From Adiantum capillus-veneris (lineage: Eukaryota; Streptophyta; Polypodiopsida; Polypodiales; Pteridaceae): a stretch of DNA of 64,000 nt. Position 1 is the stretch's first letter. Each line of letters begins with the position of its first letter. Both the position numbers and the translations under genes were made by a program. This document shows positions 1 through 9,853 of the stretch, in pieces. The notes under the pieces were generated by a model, which ran no database searches, had not been told where the DNA came from, and saw only the letters and a list, made by a program, of their open reading frames with translations. Location: the NCBI GenBank assembly GCA_014529385.2, contig CM043942.1, positions 24,328,469 to 24,392,468 on the forward strand, written 5' to 3'.

Positions 1-2
1 CT

Positions 3-2528
3 ACACCCTGTAAAACGCCAATGAATGTTGCCAAACTAGTGGACTTCATGTCTTCTGAGGTCCGAACCACGATCATAGCAAAGCTGTATGGAGATCCTGA
101 GTTATTCCTTGCACTTCGAGCATTCCTTAACGGAGAGCTACGAACGGGATTACCGCAGTTTGCGCAACCAAATAGGCCTGACTCGATTATGATTGATGAG
201 GAAAATCATGTGCAATCACTTGACTTAGATGAACACGAGTCTGTGATCGAGGTACCCATTAACGAATTAGGGCAGTATTTTGAAGGCGACGAGTCTAATG
301 CGACCCTACCCATCACTACCAAGGGATTAACTATAAAGGGAATTCTTGATGGTGGTGCGGGAGTTAGCATCGTTACAAAAGATTGTTGGGAATCCATGGG
401 AAAACCCCGCCTCAGTGTTACTAACATTGTGGTAAAGATGGCAAATGGTACCATAGCCAAACCTATGGGGATGCTCAAGGATCTTAAGATCAAAGTTCTA
501 GGACACAAGGTACGACATACGTTCATTGTAATGGATTTCTCTAAACACCTTATGTCATATGAAATGATTTTAGGACGACCATTCATGAGGGAAGCACAAA
601 TGGTTCACGATTGGTCTAAAAATCATGTCTATTTGCAATTCCAAGACTCTGTCCTTAGAGTGGATTTGGTGACTGGTAAGGTACACCCCTTAGGGAGTAA
701 AACCATTATTGATCATCGCTCTGACACCACGGTTCACTCGGCCCCACTACAATATTGTTACACTTGTAAGAAGGATACAGACATTGGCCAAGATTCTCCT
801 TATATGGATGTGTTACCGGGTATGACGGAATCAGACAATGTGGATTGGGTCCACCTAGCATCAACCATAGATACCTGGGGAAATAGAGGAACCACTTGGG
901 TCACACCAGAGGGGGAAGAGGTACCACAAATTGCACCTCTGAACATGATAAGTGCCATACATGCATCTTCTAAGGGCAAGGCAATTGTGGACCAATCTGA
1001 CAGTGACACCGATAGCTCAATAGAAGACTTTGACCAGCACGACTTGGACACTGACTCCCAGAGTGAAACGGATTCTGAATCTCATGAATTAGAGAGTGGA
1101 GCAAGTTCAGAGTCAAAACATTCGGAAGGACCGAGCACATCAACGGATGATAGCTCCTCCGAGAGTGAAGAGGACACCAACGAGGACTCCTTTAGTGAGC
1201 CAGATCTAAATGCAAATCAAAAGCAGGTCTCAAATAAGAAAAAGAAAAACCTTAAGAGGCGTCGATATCGAGCCAATGTACGTGCTAGGATAAACAAGAA
1301 GAGATCCTCAGCAGAATGGCTCAGTTATATAGGGGCATGTGATGCTCATCAAAAATTGGTAGACAATTGGGGTGAATATCTCCAAAATGTTATGTGGTGT
1401 AGACCACAACCCCATGACATAGCCCAATTAGAGATCATAGACAAGCCAAAGTTGAGCCGCACTGCAAGGAGGCGTCAAAACCAAGAGTTAGCTCGACAAC
1501 ATAAGAAAGAAGAAATGGAAGCACAAACCAACGCACAACCAGAATCCACAGACTTGCATCCTGCACCAGAACATTTCAAATCTTACACCACAGGGGAAGC
1601 AAAGGTTGTGTACACAAAAGCCCAAAGAATACCTATCGATGGGAATAATGGAATCTATGATGGTCCGGCAATAGTTAAAGAAATAGAATTAGCTGACCCC
1701 GGTGAAGAATCAAAACCTGTTTTTATTGCCCAAGACCTCACAGAAGTTGAAGAGGCGGTCCTCAAAGAGCTTCTCAAGGAATTCAAGGACGTATTCGCTT
1801 GGACATACCATGATATGAAAGGTGTTCCGCCTTCTGTGGTCCAACATACAATCCCTATGATTAGCACTGCGAAGCCCGTACAACAAAGACCCTACCCGAT
1901 GAATCCTAAGTACGCAAAGATCATTCAAGAAGAACTAGAAAAGCTTATCAAATGTGGGTTCATATATCCTATTGAACACTCTGAATGGGTGTCGCCAATA
2001 GTTATCGTGCCAAAAAAGAATGGGAAACTCAGGGTGTGCGTGGACCTCAAAAAAGTTAATGCAGCTACTAGAAGAGACCATTACCCCCTACCATATTCCG
2101 AACATGTACTCGAAAGAGTTGCAGGCAAGGAAGCTTATAGCTTTCTAGATGGGTACTCAGGCTACAACCAAATCACGATAGCGCTAGAGGACCAAGCTAA
2201 AACTGCCTTCATCACAGAATTTGGCGTGTTTGCATTTCGTGTGATGGCTTTTGGCTTAACAAATGCCCCTGCTACATTCCAACGATTAATAAACACTGCT
2301 TTTAAAGAATATTTGAGAGAGTTTTGTGAAGCTTTCTTAGACGACCTTTGTGTTTACTCTTCTTGGAAAGAACATCTATCATGTTTGCGGAAGGTGTTTG
2401 AAAAATGTAGGTTATATCGTATCTCATTGAACCCGTTCAAATGCCAATTTTGGGTCAAGCATGGAGTTATTTTAGGGCATATAGTATCCAAGAATGGTAT
2501 CTCAACCGATGGAGCAAAATTAAAGTGA
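3..2528 (+). CDS. gag C-terminus, protease and most of reverse transcriptase (element 1), 5' partial
   Basis: The frame is open to the left edge, so the start is outside the window. A retropepsin-like domain surrounds the DGGAG active-site motif near base 350 and ends with the ILGRPF motif near 570. A long acidic, serine-rich linker (about 1000-1230) is followed by a lysine/arginine-rich patch. RT begins near 1930 with WVSPIVIVPKKNGKLRVCVD and carries the catalytic FLDD motif near 2335-2350. The frame stops at a TGA (2526-2528) inside the RT thumb, and RT homology continues at once in another frame. One missing A in the AAAA run near 2516-2520 would explain this. It is therefore a frameshifted polyprotein, otherwise well preserved. 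Confidence 0.85.
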   Translation, partial: TPCKTPMNVAKLVDFMSSEVRTTIIAKLYGDPELFLALRAFLNGELRTGLPQFAQPNRPDSIMIDEENHVQSLDLDEHESVIEVPINELGQYFEGDESNATLPITTKGLTIKGILDGGAGVSIVTKDCWESMGKPRLSVTNIVVKMANGTIAKPMGMLKDLKIKVLGHKVRHTFIVMDFSKHLMSYEMILGRPFMREAQMVHDWSKNHVYLQFQDSVLRVDLVTGKVHPLGSKTIIDHRSDTTVHSAPLQYCYTCKKDTDIGQDSPYMDVLPGMTESDNVDWVHLASTIDTWGNRGTTWVTPEGEEVPQIAPLNMISAIHASSKGKAIVDQSDSDTDSSIEDFDQHDLDTDSQSETDSESHELESGASSESKHSEGPSTSTDDSSSESEEDTNEDSFSEPDLNANQKQVSNKKKKNLKRRRYRANVRARINKKRSSAEWLSYIGACDAHQKLVDNWGEYLQNVMWCRPQPHDIAQLEIIDKPKLSRTARRRQNQELARQHKKEEMEAQTNAQPESTDLHPAPEHFKSYTTGEAKVVYTKAQRIPIDGNNGIYDGPAIVKEIELADPGEESKPVFIAQDLTEVEEAVLKELLKEFKDVFAWTYHDMKGVPPSVVQHTIPMISTAKPVQQRPYPMNPKYAKIIQEELEKLIKCGFIYPIEHSEWVSPIVIVPKKNGKLRVCVDLKKVNAATRRDHYPLPYSEHVLERVAGKEAYSFLDGYSGYNQITIALEDQAKTAFITEFGVFAFRVMAFGLTNAPATFQRLINTAFKEYLREFCEAFLDDLCVYSSWKEHLSCLRKVFEKCRLYRISLNPFKCQFWVKHGVILGHIVSKNGISTDGAKLK

Positions 2529-5500
2529 TTCTGGAGTTACCACCACCAACCAATTACAAGGGAGTTCAAAGGTTCATGGGACACGTGGGTTATTATCGAC
2601 GGTTTATTTTATTTTTCGCTGAGATAGCACGTCCTTTGTACAAGCTTCTCATTGAATTTAAATGGACTGAAGAGTGTGACCAAGCCTATGAACAATTGAA
2701 GAAAACACTAGCAAGTGCTCCGATTTTAAGGACACCTAACTGGGATGTCATTTTCCATGTGCATATTGATGCATCAAACTTTGCTATTGGGTGTGTTCTC
2801 ACTCAACCAGGAGAACATAAATTGGACTATCCCATTAGCTTTGCAAGCCGTCAATTGAACGATGCTGAAAGGAACTACACCACTACAGAGCGAGAAGGTT
2901 TGGCAATGGTTTATGCAGTAAAGAAATTTCGCTACTACCTTCTGGCAAACAAGTTTGTATTTTATGTGGATCATCAAGCGTTGCTGTATCTGGTAAACAA
3001 GCCATGCTCCACAGGAAGAATCACACGATGGTTGTTAATTCTTCTGGAGTTTGATTTCACGATTGTAGTGAGACCCGGTAAAAGGCACGTCATGGCTGAT
3101 CATTTGTCTCGCATACCCAATGGTGAAGCCCCTACAGGAGTTGATCATGAATTACCCGATACTTCCCTATTCATAGTTGAGACTATGCCTGAATGGAGTG
3201 AGAACATTGTTAACTTTTTAGTTAATGGTTTTCCACCCAAGGAACTTCGTAAGGATATCGCTCGAAGGCTAGTAAAAGAATGTGAACCCTATTGTTTGAT
3301 TGCCGAAACCCTGTATAGATTAGGCAAGGACGATATTCTTAGGCGTTGTGCCCGCGAGGATGAATATTTGTATATCTTGCAAGAAGCACATATGGACATA
3401 GCAGGAGGACATTTTTCAGGGGACCTGACTGCTAGAAAGGTGCTGCAATCAGGCTATTGGTGGCCAACTTTATTTAAGGATGCATCACTTTTTACAAAAG
3501 GGTGTGATGAGTGCCAACGTTACAAGACCACACAGCGCAAGGACAGAATGCCCTTACATCCTATTAAAGTAACCCAACCATTTGAAAAATGGGGCTTAGA
3601 CTTTGTAGGTCCAATTAGTCCCGCAGCTCGCAACACTCAATCTCGATATATTCTAGTTGCTACGGACTATGTAACAAAGTGGGCTGAAGCTAAGGCTTCA
3701 CAAAAAGCTGACGCGAGGACAACAGGTAAGTTTCTTTTTGAGAACATTATCACAAGATTTGGTTGCCCTTTTGAAATTGTTAGTGATAATGGTACCCATT
3801 TTATAAATGAGGTAATAAGAGAGCTTACCACGACCTTTATGATATCCCACCATAAGTCTACACCTTATTACCCGCAAGCTAATGGACAAGCCGAGAGCAC
3901 CAACAAGACTCTAATCTCTATTTTAACCAAGACGGTAGAAGCTCATCGCACTGATTGGGATTTGAAGTTGACATCTGCTCTATGGGCTTATCGTACTGCT
4001 TATAAAGTGGCTATTAATTGTACGCCATTCAAAATGGTATACGGCCAAGAAGCGGTTATGCCTTGGGAGTTTGTCATTCCTAGTCTTAGGGTAGCTTCGC
4101 AAGAAGGATGGAATGGTAACCCCTTAACCGAGCGTTTGTTTATCTTAGAAAAACTAGACGAAGAGAGACAGTTGGCTGTGCAAAATGCTCTTGTGGAAAA
4201 GGATAGGAGAAAGAAGTGGTTTGATCGCCATGTGAAGGACAAGGATATCAAAGTTGGTGATAAAGTCCTTATGTATGGAGTACGTAAAGAGAAGAAAAAG
4301 TTGAAATATGCTGGTAAAGGACCATATAGAGTATGTGAAATTACCCCACAAGGTACCCTTCGTGTGGAAACTCTTGATGGAGTTGAAACCATTGGATTCC
4401 TCAATGGGAGTAAATTCAAAAGATATTATGATCCTTTAAGCCAAGAAGAACTACGGGCCATTCATCAAAAGAAGGCCGCCAAAGCACAAACCGAGTTAAA
4501 CAAGATACAAGCTCAAGCTGAGGCTAAGGAGCGACAACAACGTATAAGACAAAAACGAGAGGCTAACCTTGGGGTCACAAATGCATTCCACGTGGAAATC
4601 GAAGAGGATGGGTTGGACTCTGACACACCTCTACGATACCCCATTGAGTTAAATAGTGCCTATGGAAAAGTGCTATATAACGCCTTATTGGACGCGGGTG
4701 CTAAATACAATCTGTTATCCTATGGGGTGTGGTGTCAGTTAGGGAAGCCACCTCTATCTGAGAGTATTATCCAAGTCAAGGGTGTCAACAAGAAAAAAAC
4801 TACGGTTTTTGGAATCTGGCACACTTCTGTCAGTTATGACAATGGGGTGGTAGCTCAAGACTTTTTGGTCATGCCTACTGGAACTATGGAGGGTAATATA
4901 AACCTAGGCCGCACGTGGATGATAGCCACCAAATGCACTATTGATTGGGGGACTGGGGGTGTTACAACGCAAAAACCAACTCTTAGACCTACCACTCAAG
5001 CCATAGTCCCTCAGATATTGCCCAAGGAAATAAAACCCAAGACATTGCATGTCCAGGAGGTTGAACCATACGTCCCCATAGCCCGACTCTCTAGAGCTTC
5101 AACTGATGTAGTTGAAAGAAAGCTTGAGACACACAAGAACCATCCTAATATAACAGAGAAAACATACAAGTGGGTCCCTAAAACCTCTGTAGTGAGCATG
5201 GTTGATGCAAAAAAACGGAAACCTAGTAAGAACCGTACCACTCACTCCAAGAAATGTAAAGAAACGCTGCGTTGGATTCCTAAACGACTATTGGAAGCCC
5301 AAGGATACTATGAAGGAAATGATCAAATCTGGGTGCCCAAACGTAAAGTGTACTCTTACCTGTCACCTGGCCCATGTAAACCCAATCCTGTGGCTCCAAA
5401 ACAAATTGAAAATCGCGGAAAGAAAAAAATCATGGAATGTTACACACCCGTTCTAGAGCTAGTTTGGGTACCAAAGAAAGAACGATTTGTCCCACCTAGC

Positions 5501-5806
5501 TCAGGAACAGGGAAATCAAATGAAGCTTCTTGCTCTTCATGTAGTTCCTATACGCAAATAGAAGCTTCGACACAACCTCCACCTACCACTGTACATATCC
5601 ATCCAAGCACGAAAGAGTTTGCACCTTCCGGGGTAAGTTCACCACCTACAACAACGTTGCAAATAAAATCCTGGGAGAGTACCTTACCACCCTTACAACT
5701 TGACGAGGCACCTAGGGTAATAGAAAACTACTGGAAAAAATCCTCACCTATTACCAACTGGAACAATTGGTTTCAAAGGGTGACAAGCTCATTTCAAACG
5801 GTATGA
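2519..5806 (+). CDS. RT C-terminus, RNase H, integrase and post-integrase extension (element 1)
   Basis: This continues the preceding polyprotein after a one-base frameshift. RNase H spans about 2740-3110, with the HIDAS catalytic start. The integrase zinc finger (H..H..C..C, ending CDECQRYK) is at about 3390-3530. The core has D in LDFVGP (3598), D in SDNGTH (3782) and E in QAESTNK (3892), so the DDE triad is intact. The KVGDKVLMYGVRK-type C-terminal fold follows near 4250. After that come some 450 further residues: a second retropepsin-like domain (LLDAGAKYNLLS near 4687, LGRTWM near 4908) and four W-V/I-P-K motifs (about 5170, 5272, 5330, 5464). The frame is open for about 1,096 codons, which suggests a fairly young copy. 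Confidence 0.85.
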   Translation: MKVILELPPPTNYKGVQRFMGHVGYYRRFILFFAEIARPLYKLLIEFKWTEECDQAYEQLKKTLASAPILRTPNWDVIFHVHIDASNFAIGCVLTQPGEHKLDYPISFASRQLNDAERNYTTTEREGLAMVYAVKKFRYYLLANKFVFYVDHQALLYLVNKPCSTGRITRWLLILLEFDFTIVVRPGKRHVMADHLSRIPNGEAPTGVDHELPDTSLFIVETMPEWSENIVNFLVNGFPPKELRKDIARRLVKECEPYCLIAETLYRLGKDDILRRCAREDEYLYILQEAHMDIAGGHFSGDLTARKVLQSGYWWPTLFKDASLFTKGCDECQRYKTTQRKDRMPLHPIKVTQPFEKWGLDFVGPISPAARNTQSRYILVATDYVTKWAEAKASQKADARTTGKFLFENIITRFGCPFEIVSDNGTHFINEVIRELTTTFMISHHKSTPYYPQANGQAESTNKTLISILTKTVEAHRTDWDLKLTSALWAYRTAYKVAINCTPFKMVYGQEAVMPWEFVIPSLRVASQEGWNGNPLTERLFILEKLDEERQLAVQNALVEKDRRKKWFDRHVKDKDIKVGDKVLMYGVRKEKKKLKYAGKGPYRVCEITPQGTLRVETLDGVETIGFLNGSKFKRYYDPLSQEELRAIHQKKAAKAQTELNKIQAQAEAKERQQRIRQKREANLGVTNAFHVEIEEDGLDSDTPLRYPIELNSAYGKVLYNALLDAGAKYNLLSYGVWCQLGKPPLSESIIQVKGVNKKKTTVFGIWHTSVSYDNGVVAQDFLVMPTGTMEGNINLGRTWMIATKCTIDWGTGGVTTQKPTLRPTTQAIVPQILPKEIKPKTLHVQEVEPYVPIARLSRASTDVVERKLETHKNHPNITEKTYKWVPKTSVVSMVDAKKRKPSKNRTTHSKKCKETLRWIPKRLLEAQGYYEGNDQIWVPKRKVYSYLSPGPCKPNPVAPKQIENRGKKKIMECYTPVLELVWVPKKERFVPPSSGTGKSNEASCSSCSSYTQIEASTQPPPTTVHIHPSTKEFAPSGVSSPPTTTLQIKSWESTLPPLQLDEAPRVIENYWKKSSPITNWNNWFQRVTSSFQTV

Positions 5807-5813
5807 TCTACCC

Positions 5814-5917
5814 AAGGAAGGGGGGAGTGTTTGCTGACAGTCATCATTCATTTGTTTCCCTCTCAACCTTTTTCCCTGACCTCTTAATCTCCGATCTTAG
5901 GGAATGTATATATATAG
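5814..5917 (+). promoter_or_regulatory. Internal polypurine tract followed by a TATA-like sequence
   Basis: Directly after the pol stop lies AAGGAAGGGGGGAG (5814-5827) followed by TGTTTGCTGACAG, which looks like a polypurine tract and the start of an LTR. A TATATATATAG run (5907-5917) follows, and the next ORF starts 170 bases later. The true LTR is judged to start at 7858, so this may be a second (central) polypurine tract with an internal promoter. It could instead be a relic LTR end. The motif is seen directly; the role is inference. Confidence 0.4.
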
Positions 5918-6088
5918 CCTTATACTCGCAAAAAAACAAAAATAGTAAAGAGCAAGAGCGCCTAGCAATGAGAGAGCACCCTATCAGATCTTACATATAA
6001 GTCCAAATTTATCGTGTCAAGTCAAGCAACACACAAAAACAACTCTTATGTTTTAATGGCCTAACCAAATCTATCTGTCTTGTCAGAA

Positions 6089-6511
6089 ATGGCTACTTCA
6101 CCAGAGGCATGCACTTCTATTTTTGATGAAAGGTACCCCTTGTCTTTTCAACAAGTGTTCTACGTATGCTACCCTATACTTTCTTGCGAATGGGATTTGA
6201 TAGAGAGCCTTGCATGTGAGAGAAATTTTGAGGAGTTAGAATGGCTGATACGTCTATGGCTAACTAGTGATCCCTACCCAGTAGCGAATGTGTCTCCAAT
6301 GGCACATGCTTATTCTTTTGCACAAGATGAGTATCCACGCATCACGAGGTTCTTGATTAGCATGCTTGCACAAGAGGATGATGAAGAGGAACTAATAGAG
6401 ACCGAGGAAGACTATGGCCTCACGGACAACGATTTTATTTATCTAGATGATGAGGATAGAGGCCTAGCCTTAGGGTGGCCACCCGGTTTATATAATATCC
6501 TCTTTCCTTGA
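6089..6511 (+). CDS. Extra acidic ORF downstream of pol in element 1, function unknown
   Basis: This 140-residue ORF (ATG 6089, TGA 6509-6511) lies between integrase and the 3' LTR, where Athila-type elements often carry an env-like ORF. It shows no signal peptide, no transmembrane segment and no furin-type site. It is acidic, with a run of Glu/Asp near residues 95-125 (QEDDEEELIETEEDYG). The N-terminal half is rich in W, Y, F and L, suggesting a folded domain (CEWDLIESLACERNFEELEW). I do not recognise the family. The start sits 282 bases after the pol stop, behind the internal TATA-like sequence, so separate expression is possible. It could also be captured host sequence. Confidence 0.55.
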   Translation: MATSPEACTSIFDERYPLSFQQVFYVCYPILSCEWDLIESLACERNFEELEWLIRLWLTSDPYPVANVSPMAHAYSFAQDEYPRITRFLISMLAQEDDEEELIETEEDYGLTDNDFIYLDDEDRGLALGWPPGLYNILFP

Positions 6512-7844
6512 TTCTAAAAGGGGTGACAGATAGGTAGGTTAGGGGTCTAGATTGTGTTTTGAGTTTGTTTTTTAGGAGTTTTAATTTTTCCCACTGATGT
6601 GCCTCCTGGAGGTATTCCTTTTGTTTCCTAGTGTGTACAGGAGCGTGTTGCTATTGATAGGATTTGGACCTTCATGGAACCTTCAAATCAAGCGCGACCA
6701 TCAACACAAACAGGTGTTTCTTGTCCATTAGCATTGCCTTTATCTTTTTGTATCTATGTTTGTCTGCTTTGATTGTGATTGGTAGCATACTATTCAGCGC
6801 ATTGGCTTAGTATCCAACATTTAATTCAATGTAATGTTTTGTCATAATCACTTGTCTAGGTTTAAAAATCAAGCAGTCCGACTAAGCTAGTTTGACCAAG
6901 CTAGGTATTAGAAATCTTCTCTTAATACCATGGGGAATGCCTTCCTAATAAACAATGGTTACTTAGGTTCTTAATCCGATTTAGGCAGCATTGTATGAAA
7001 TGTACTAGGGCTTTCTAGTGGGCTTAACCCTATTGACCTTTAGCTTAAGTATTATAAAGGGAGTTTACTAATGTGATGAGCCTGGGGAGGGTAACAGTGT
7101 TATATGACCCCCCAAAGTTACAAAATTTAAATGCTGAAAATGAACAAACAAAAAATCAAAGTGCCACAATGTAAAATTTTAAGCTGGAAGAGAAATCTCA
7201 GCTTGAATTGGTACTTCACTCACATGTATTGCCTATGGTACTAGAGCCCTAGAGGTTCCCAGTGTGGGCGCTTTTCCTTGAAAAGCAAAAAACCCAAGGC
7301 ATACAAAATAAGCACACACATCATAATTGAATCACTGTGAAAAGACCTTGGGGGGTCAAAGAAAAAGTAATCAGTCAGGCGATGATTTCATGAGAAATTC
7401 CTTTTATGGTAGCTTAACTACAAGGTTTTCTAGATATAGCCTCTAGTCAGCCCTCGAACATCAATACTTGGCTCTCGCGATTAAACAACTTAATTGACCA
7501 CAGAAAATTAAGAAGCTTACCCATGGTATTAATATTCGATCTCTAGTGCCTTTCGACCGTCAAATTAGCGACCCCAGACTTGTTTAATTTTTTGCCTTTA
7601 CATCTGTTTATGCATTTGATTACATTGCAATTTAATGTTCATTGCTAACAAATTGTTTGAAATTCTTTTACCAATCAATGTGTCTACCTAAAACTGCATA
7701 TGCTTTTTAAGAGAATGCAATTACTGTGCCAATGTTGTTTGATTTTGCAGTGACTGAAGAAGGCTAAGGACGTTCATCTCAAATGCTCTTCCACCTCGAT
7801 GAACCAGCTTCAACTCAATAGCTTCCGAGGACGGAATCTACATC
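6512..7844 (+). other. 3' noncoding region of element 1
   Basis: This is 1.3 kb with no credible ORF, AT-rich with scattered stops in all frames. It links the extra ORF to the polypurine tract at 7845. I see no second gene or clear repeat in it. Confidence 0.5.
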
Positions 7845-7857
7845 AGGAAGGGGGGCA
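7845..7857 (+). promoter_or_regulatory. Polypurine tract before the 3' LTR of element 1
   Basis: AGGAAGGGGGGCA lies directly before the TGTTAACCC that opens the LTR. This is the normal site of plus-strand priming in LTR retrotransposons. Confidence 0.75.
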
Positions 7858-8151
7858 TGTTAACCCTCAAGGCACACGGACACCCCATCACCTACGACGG
7901 ACGTGTATTATGTATTCGATAGAGTCAGGTACCGGGCTTGTCGGTCCAATAGGGAAAGGTAGAGTGATCGCCGATGAGAGGCACACTTTAACTTGGACAT
8001 TCAAGGGATTAGTTGGTTAAGCATGGGCGCCCAAGTGTGAATGGGGTGAGCTCCTATAAAAGCCAACTAAACCTAATTTTTACTCATTCTCTCATTTGTG
8101 CAATTGAAGAGTGCTCTTGCTCCATCTCCATCTTCTTCTTCTTCACCTCCT

Positions 8152-8183
<32 letters not shown>

Positions 8184-8415
8184 GGAGAGTGTGTGTGCGA
8201 TCGAGCATTACGAAGGCACGACGGCGGCGAAGCGGTTGAGCGCGGCACGACTGCAGCTTCTTCTTCATCGCGGCGAGGAATCCACCACGAAGGCGAGCAT
8301 AGAGCGGTGAGTGACACACCCTTTGTTTTCTTGAGCTTGCTAGTTTAGGCTTGTTGTGTGCTTGGAGCCGTTTGTGGCTCGCATACGGTGTATTGGCAAG
8401 TCCCTTGCTTCGACA
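7858..8415 (+). repeat. 3' LTR of gypsy element 1
   Basis: The repeat starts TGTTAACCC and ends CGACA (TG...CA), about 558 bp. It has a TATA box, TATAAAAG at 8055-8062, then a (GT)n(GA)n microsatellite at about 8154-8186. The LTR at 26555-27122 shares its layout: the same GT/GA stretch, the GGCACGACGGCGGCG-type segment, the GTGAC/GTGACGCAC segment and the TGGCTC..CATA..GTGTAT segment near its end. That second copy is followed by a tRNA-Asp primer site, which fixes the right end. LINE ORF1 sequence begins immediately after this LTR. Confidence 0.8.
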
Positions 8416-9042
8416 GTGCGGCAAGGAGCGCACATTGGGGCAGGGCTAAAGATCATTCCTCTTAACTTTAACACCTTCTTCGGGGCCTGCTTCAAATGCA
8501 ACAAATTCGGGCATTATGCGAGAGCGTGTCCCGCTGAGGTGCTAAAGCCTACAGAGGAGAGAAGCGAATCACAAGCTACCCCACAGGGTGGCATGAATGC
8601 AGTAGATCCAACAAAGAAGCCTATTGAAGATCTTGGCAAGGCAGAGGGGGGGAAAAATACAATCAACTCGAATAAAGATGTGGAGAAACAAGATCATGGA
8701 AACCGGGGTAAGGGCAAGACCACCCAAAGCTACCGCTTTTCATCCACCGCTCAGCAAAGAACGGCCACCCCAATAATGCAGAAGATCGTAATGTCTCCAA
8801 CTATTAGGTCAAAAGATGAGGGCTGGCAACAAGTATCTCATATTTCATGTAAACAGTTCAAAGCAAAGGCTAGAGCCTTGGGACAAATCATAGGTCTCCC
8901 GCTGGATTCCCCAAAGCCTCCTGTCCTGTATGACAATATATTCGAAGTTTTGGGGAATACGAATCAAGAGGACCTTTCACTTCCAAGCTGGATACCATGC
9001 AGGTTCCAGCAAAAAGGAGCCAATGGAAGAGGACAACCTTAA
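8416..9042 (+). pseudogene. LINE-1 ORF1 C-terminal half (gag-like, zinc knuckle)
   Basis: This codes for a nucleic-acid-binding ORF1 fragment. One CCHC knuckle, CFKCNKFGHYARAC (C-X2-C-X4-H-X4-C), lies near 8490-8530. A polar, lysine-rich tail and a conserved-looking EGWQQVSH segment near 8820 follow; LINE-3 ORF1 has the similar EGWQQV. The usual N-terminal DUF4283-type domain is absent because the LTR of element 1 begins here. It ends with TAA 9040-9042, 54 bases before ORF2. Confidence 0.75.
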
Positions 9043-9096
9043 TGGGAACTCTGGTGAAGAGTTCTTGGAGGCAGAAGAATTTGTCCCCCTTTCCCA

Positions 9097-9822
9097 ATGA
9101 TGGATACTCTCTCCATTCAATCTTGGAATGTGAAGGGACTAAAAACCTGGAAGAAGCGCACTCTCTTCTGGGAGGAAGTGAAGAAAGAGAAGGCAGTCAA
9201 TTGCTGGGCCATCCAAGAACACCATTTGGATGCTCAGTACAAGAGAAAACAGGCAGTAGGAAAAAAACTTATCTTTTATGGGGAAGGAAGCGACGGTTTC
9301 AGTGGTGTCTTGTTTATTACTGACAGAGAGTTGGAGCCAAAGGTGATTTTTAAACACCCCTCCGGAAGAGTCCTTGGTGTTAGAATCATATGGGACAATC
9401 AACCTATCACCATAGTAAATGTTTATGGCCCCTGCAACGCAAAGGATAGAGCTAAATTGTGGATGCAGCTCAGGGATACTTTGATGGAAGGGGAGTGGCT
9501 GATGGTTGGAGATTTCAATATGGTCGAGAAAAGCAAGGACAGAACAGGCACCGCCAGTCTATAGCCTCTGGCTCAGAAAAGTCTAAATGGCTGAGCTTAT
9601 GTGAGAAGTGGGCTATGATTGACTTGTGGGAAGTGGGACCATGGAACAGCATGCCTGGATTCACCTACACAAGCCTTCAATATGCCCGCACTGCCTCCCG
9701 CTAGATAGATGCTACTGCTCTCATCAAGATGATTGGATCTCATCGACGTTAGAGATGGAGGTAATCTCAACAAAAAGCCTCTCTGATCACATGCCAGTAC
9801 ACTTACAACTCAAGAAAGAAAA

Positions 9823-9853
<31 letters not shown>

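Larger units (their letters stand above)
1..8415 (+). mobile_element. Ty3/gypsy LTR retrotransposon (element 1), 5' part outside window
   Basis: The order is gag C-terminus, protease, reverse transcriptase, RNase H, integrase, a long extension, an extra ORF, a polypurine tract and a 3' LTR (7858-8415). The 5' LTR lies before the window. An older relative at 26555-39080 pairs a related LTR with a tRNA-Asp-like primer site and the same protein motif before the protease (LGQYFEGDESN in element 1). This supports taking 7858-8415 as the LTR of this element. A tRNA-Asp primer site, single RNase H and Athila-like RT suggest the Athila side of the non-chromodomain plant gypsy elements; that assignment is inference. 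The LTR abuts the middle of a LINE ORF1, so the element probably inserted into that LINE. Confidence 0.85.

Noticed and set aside
5828-6080. LTR start of element 1 at 5828
   Set aside because: The related LTR with a tRNA-Asp primer site at 26555 matches 7858-8415 instead; kept only as an internal polypurine tract.
6089-6511. Envelope-like gene of element 1
   Set aside because: It lacks a signal peptide, transmembrane segment and cleavage motif; only its position suggests env.
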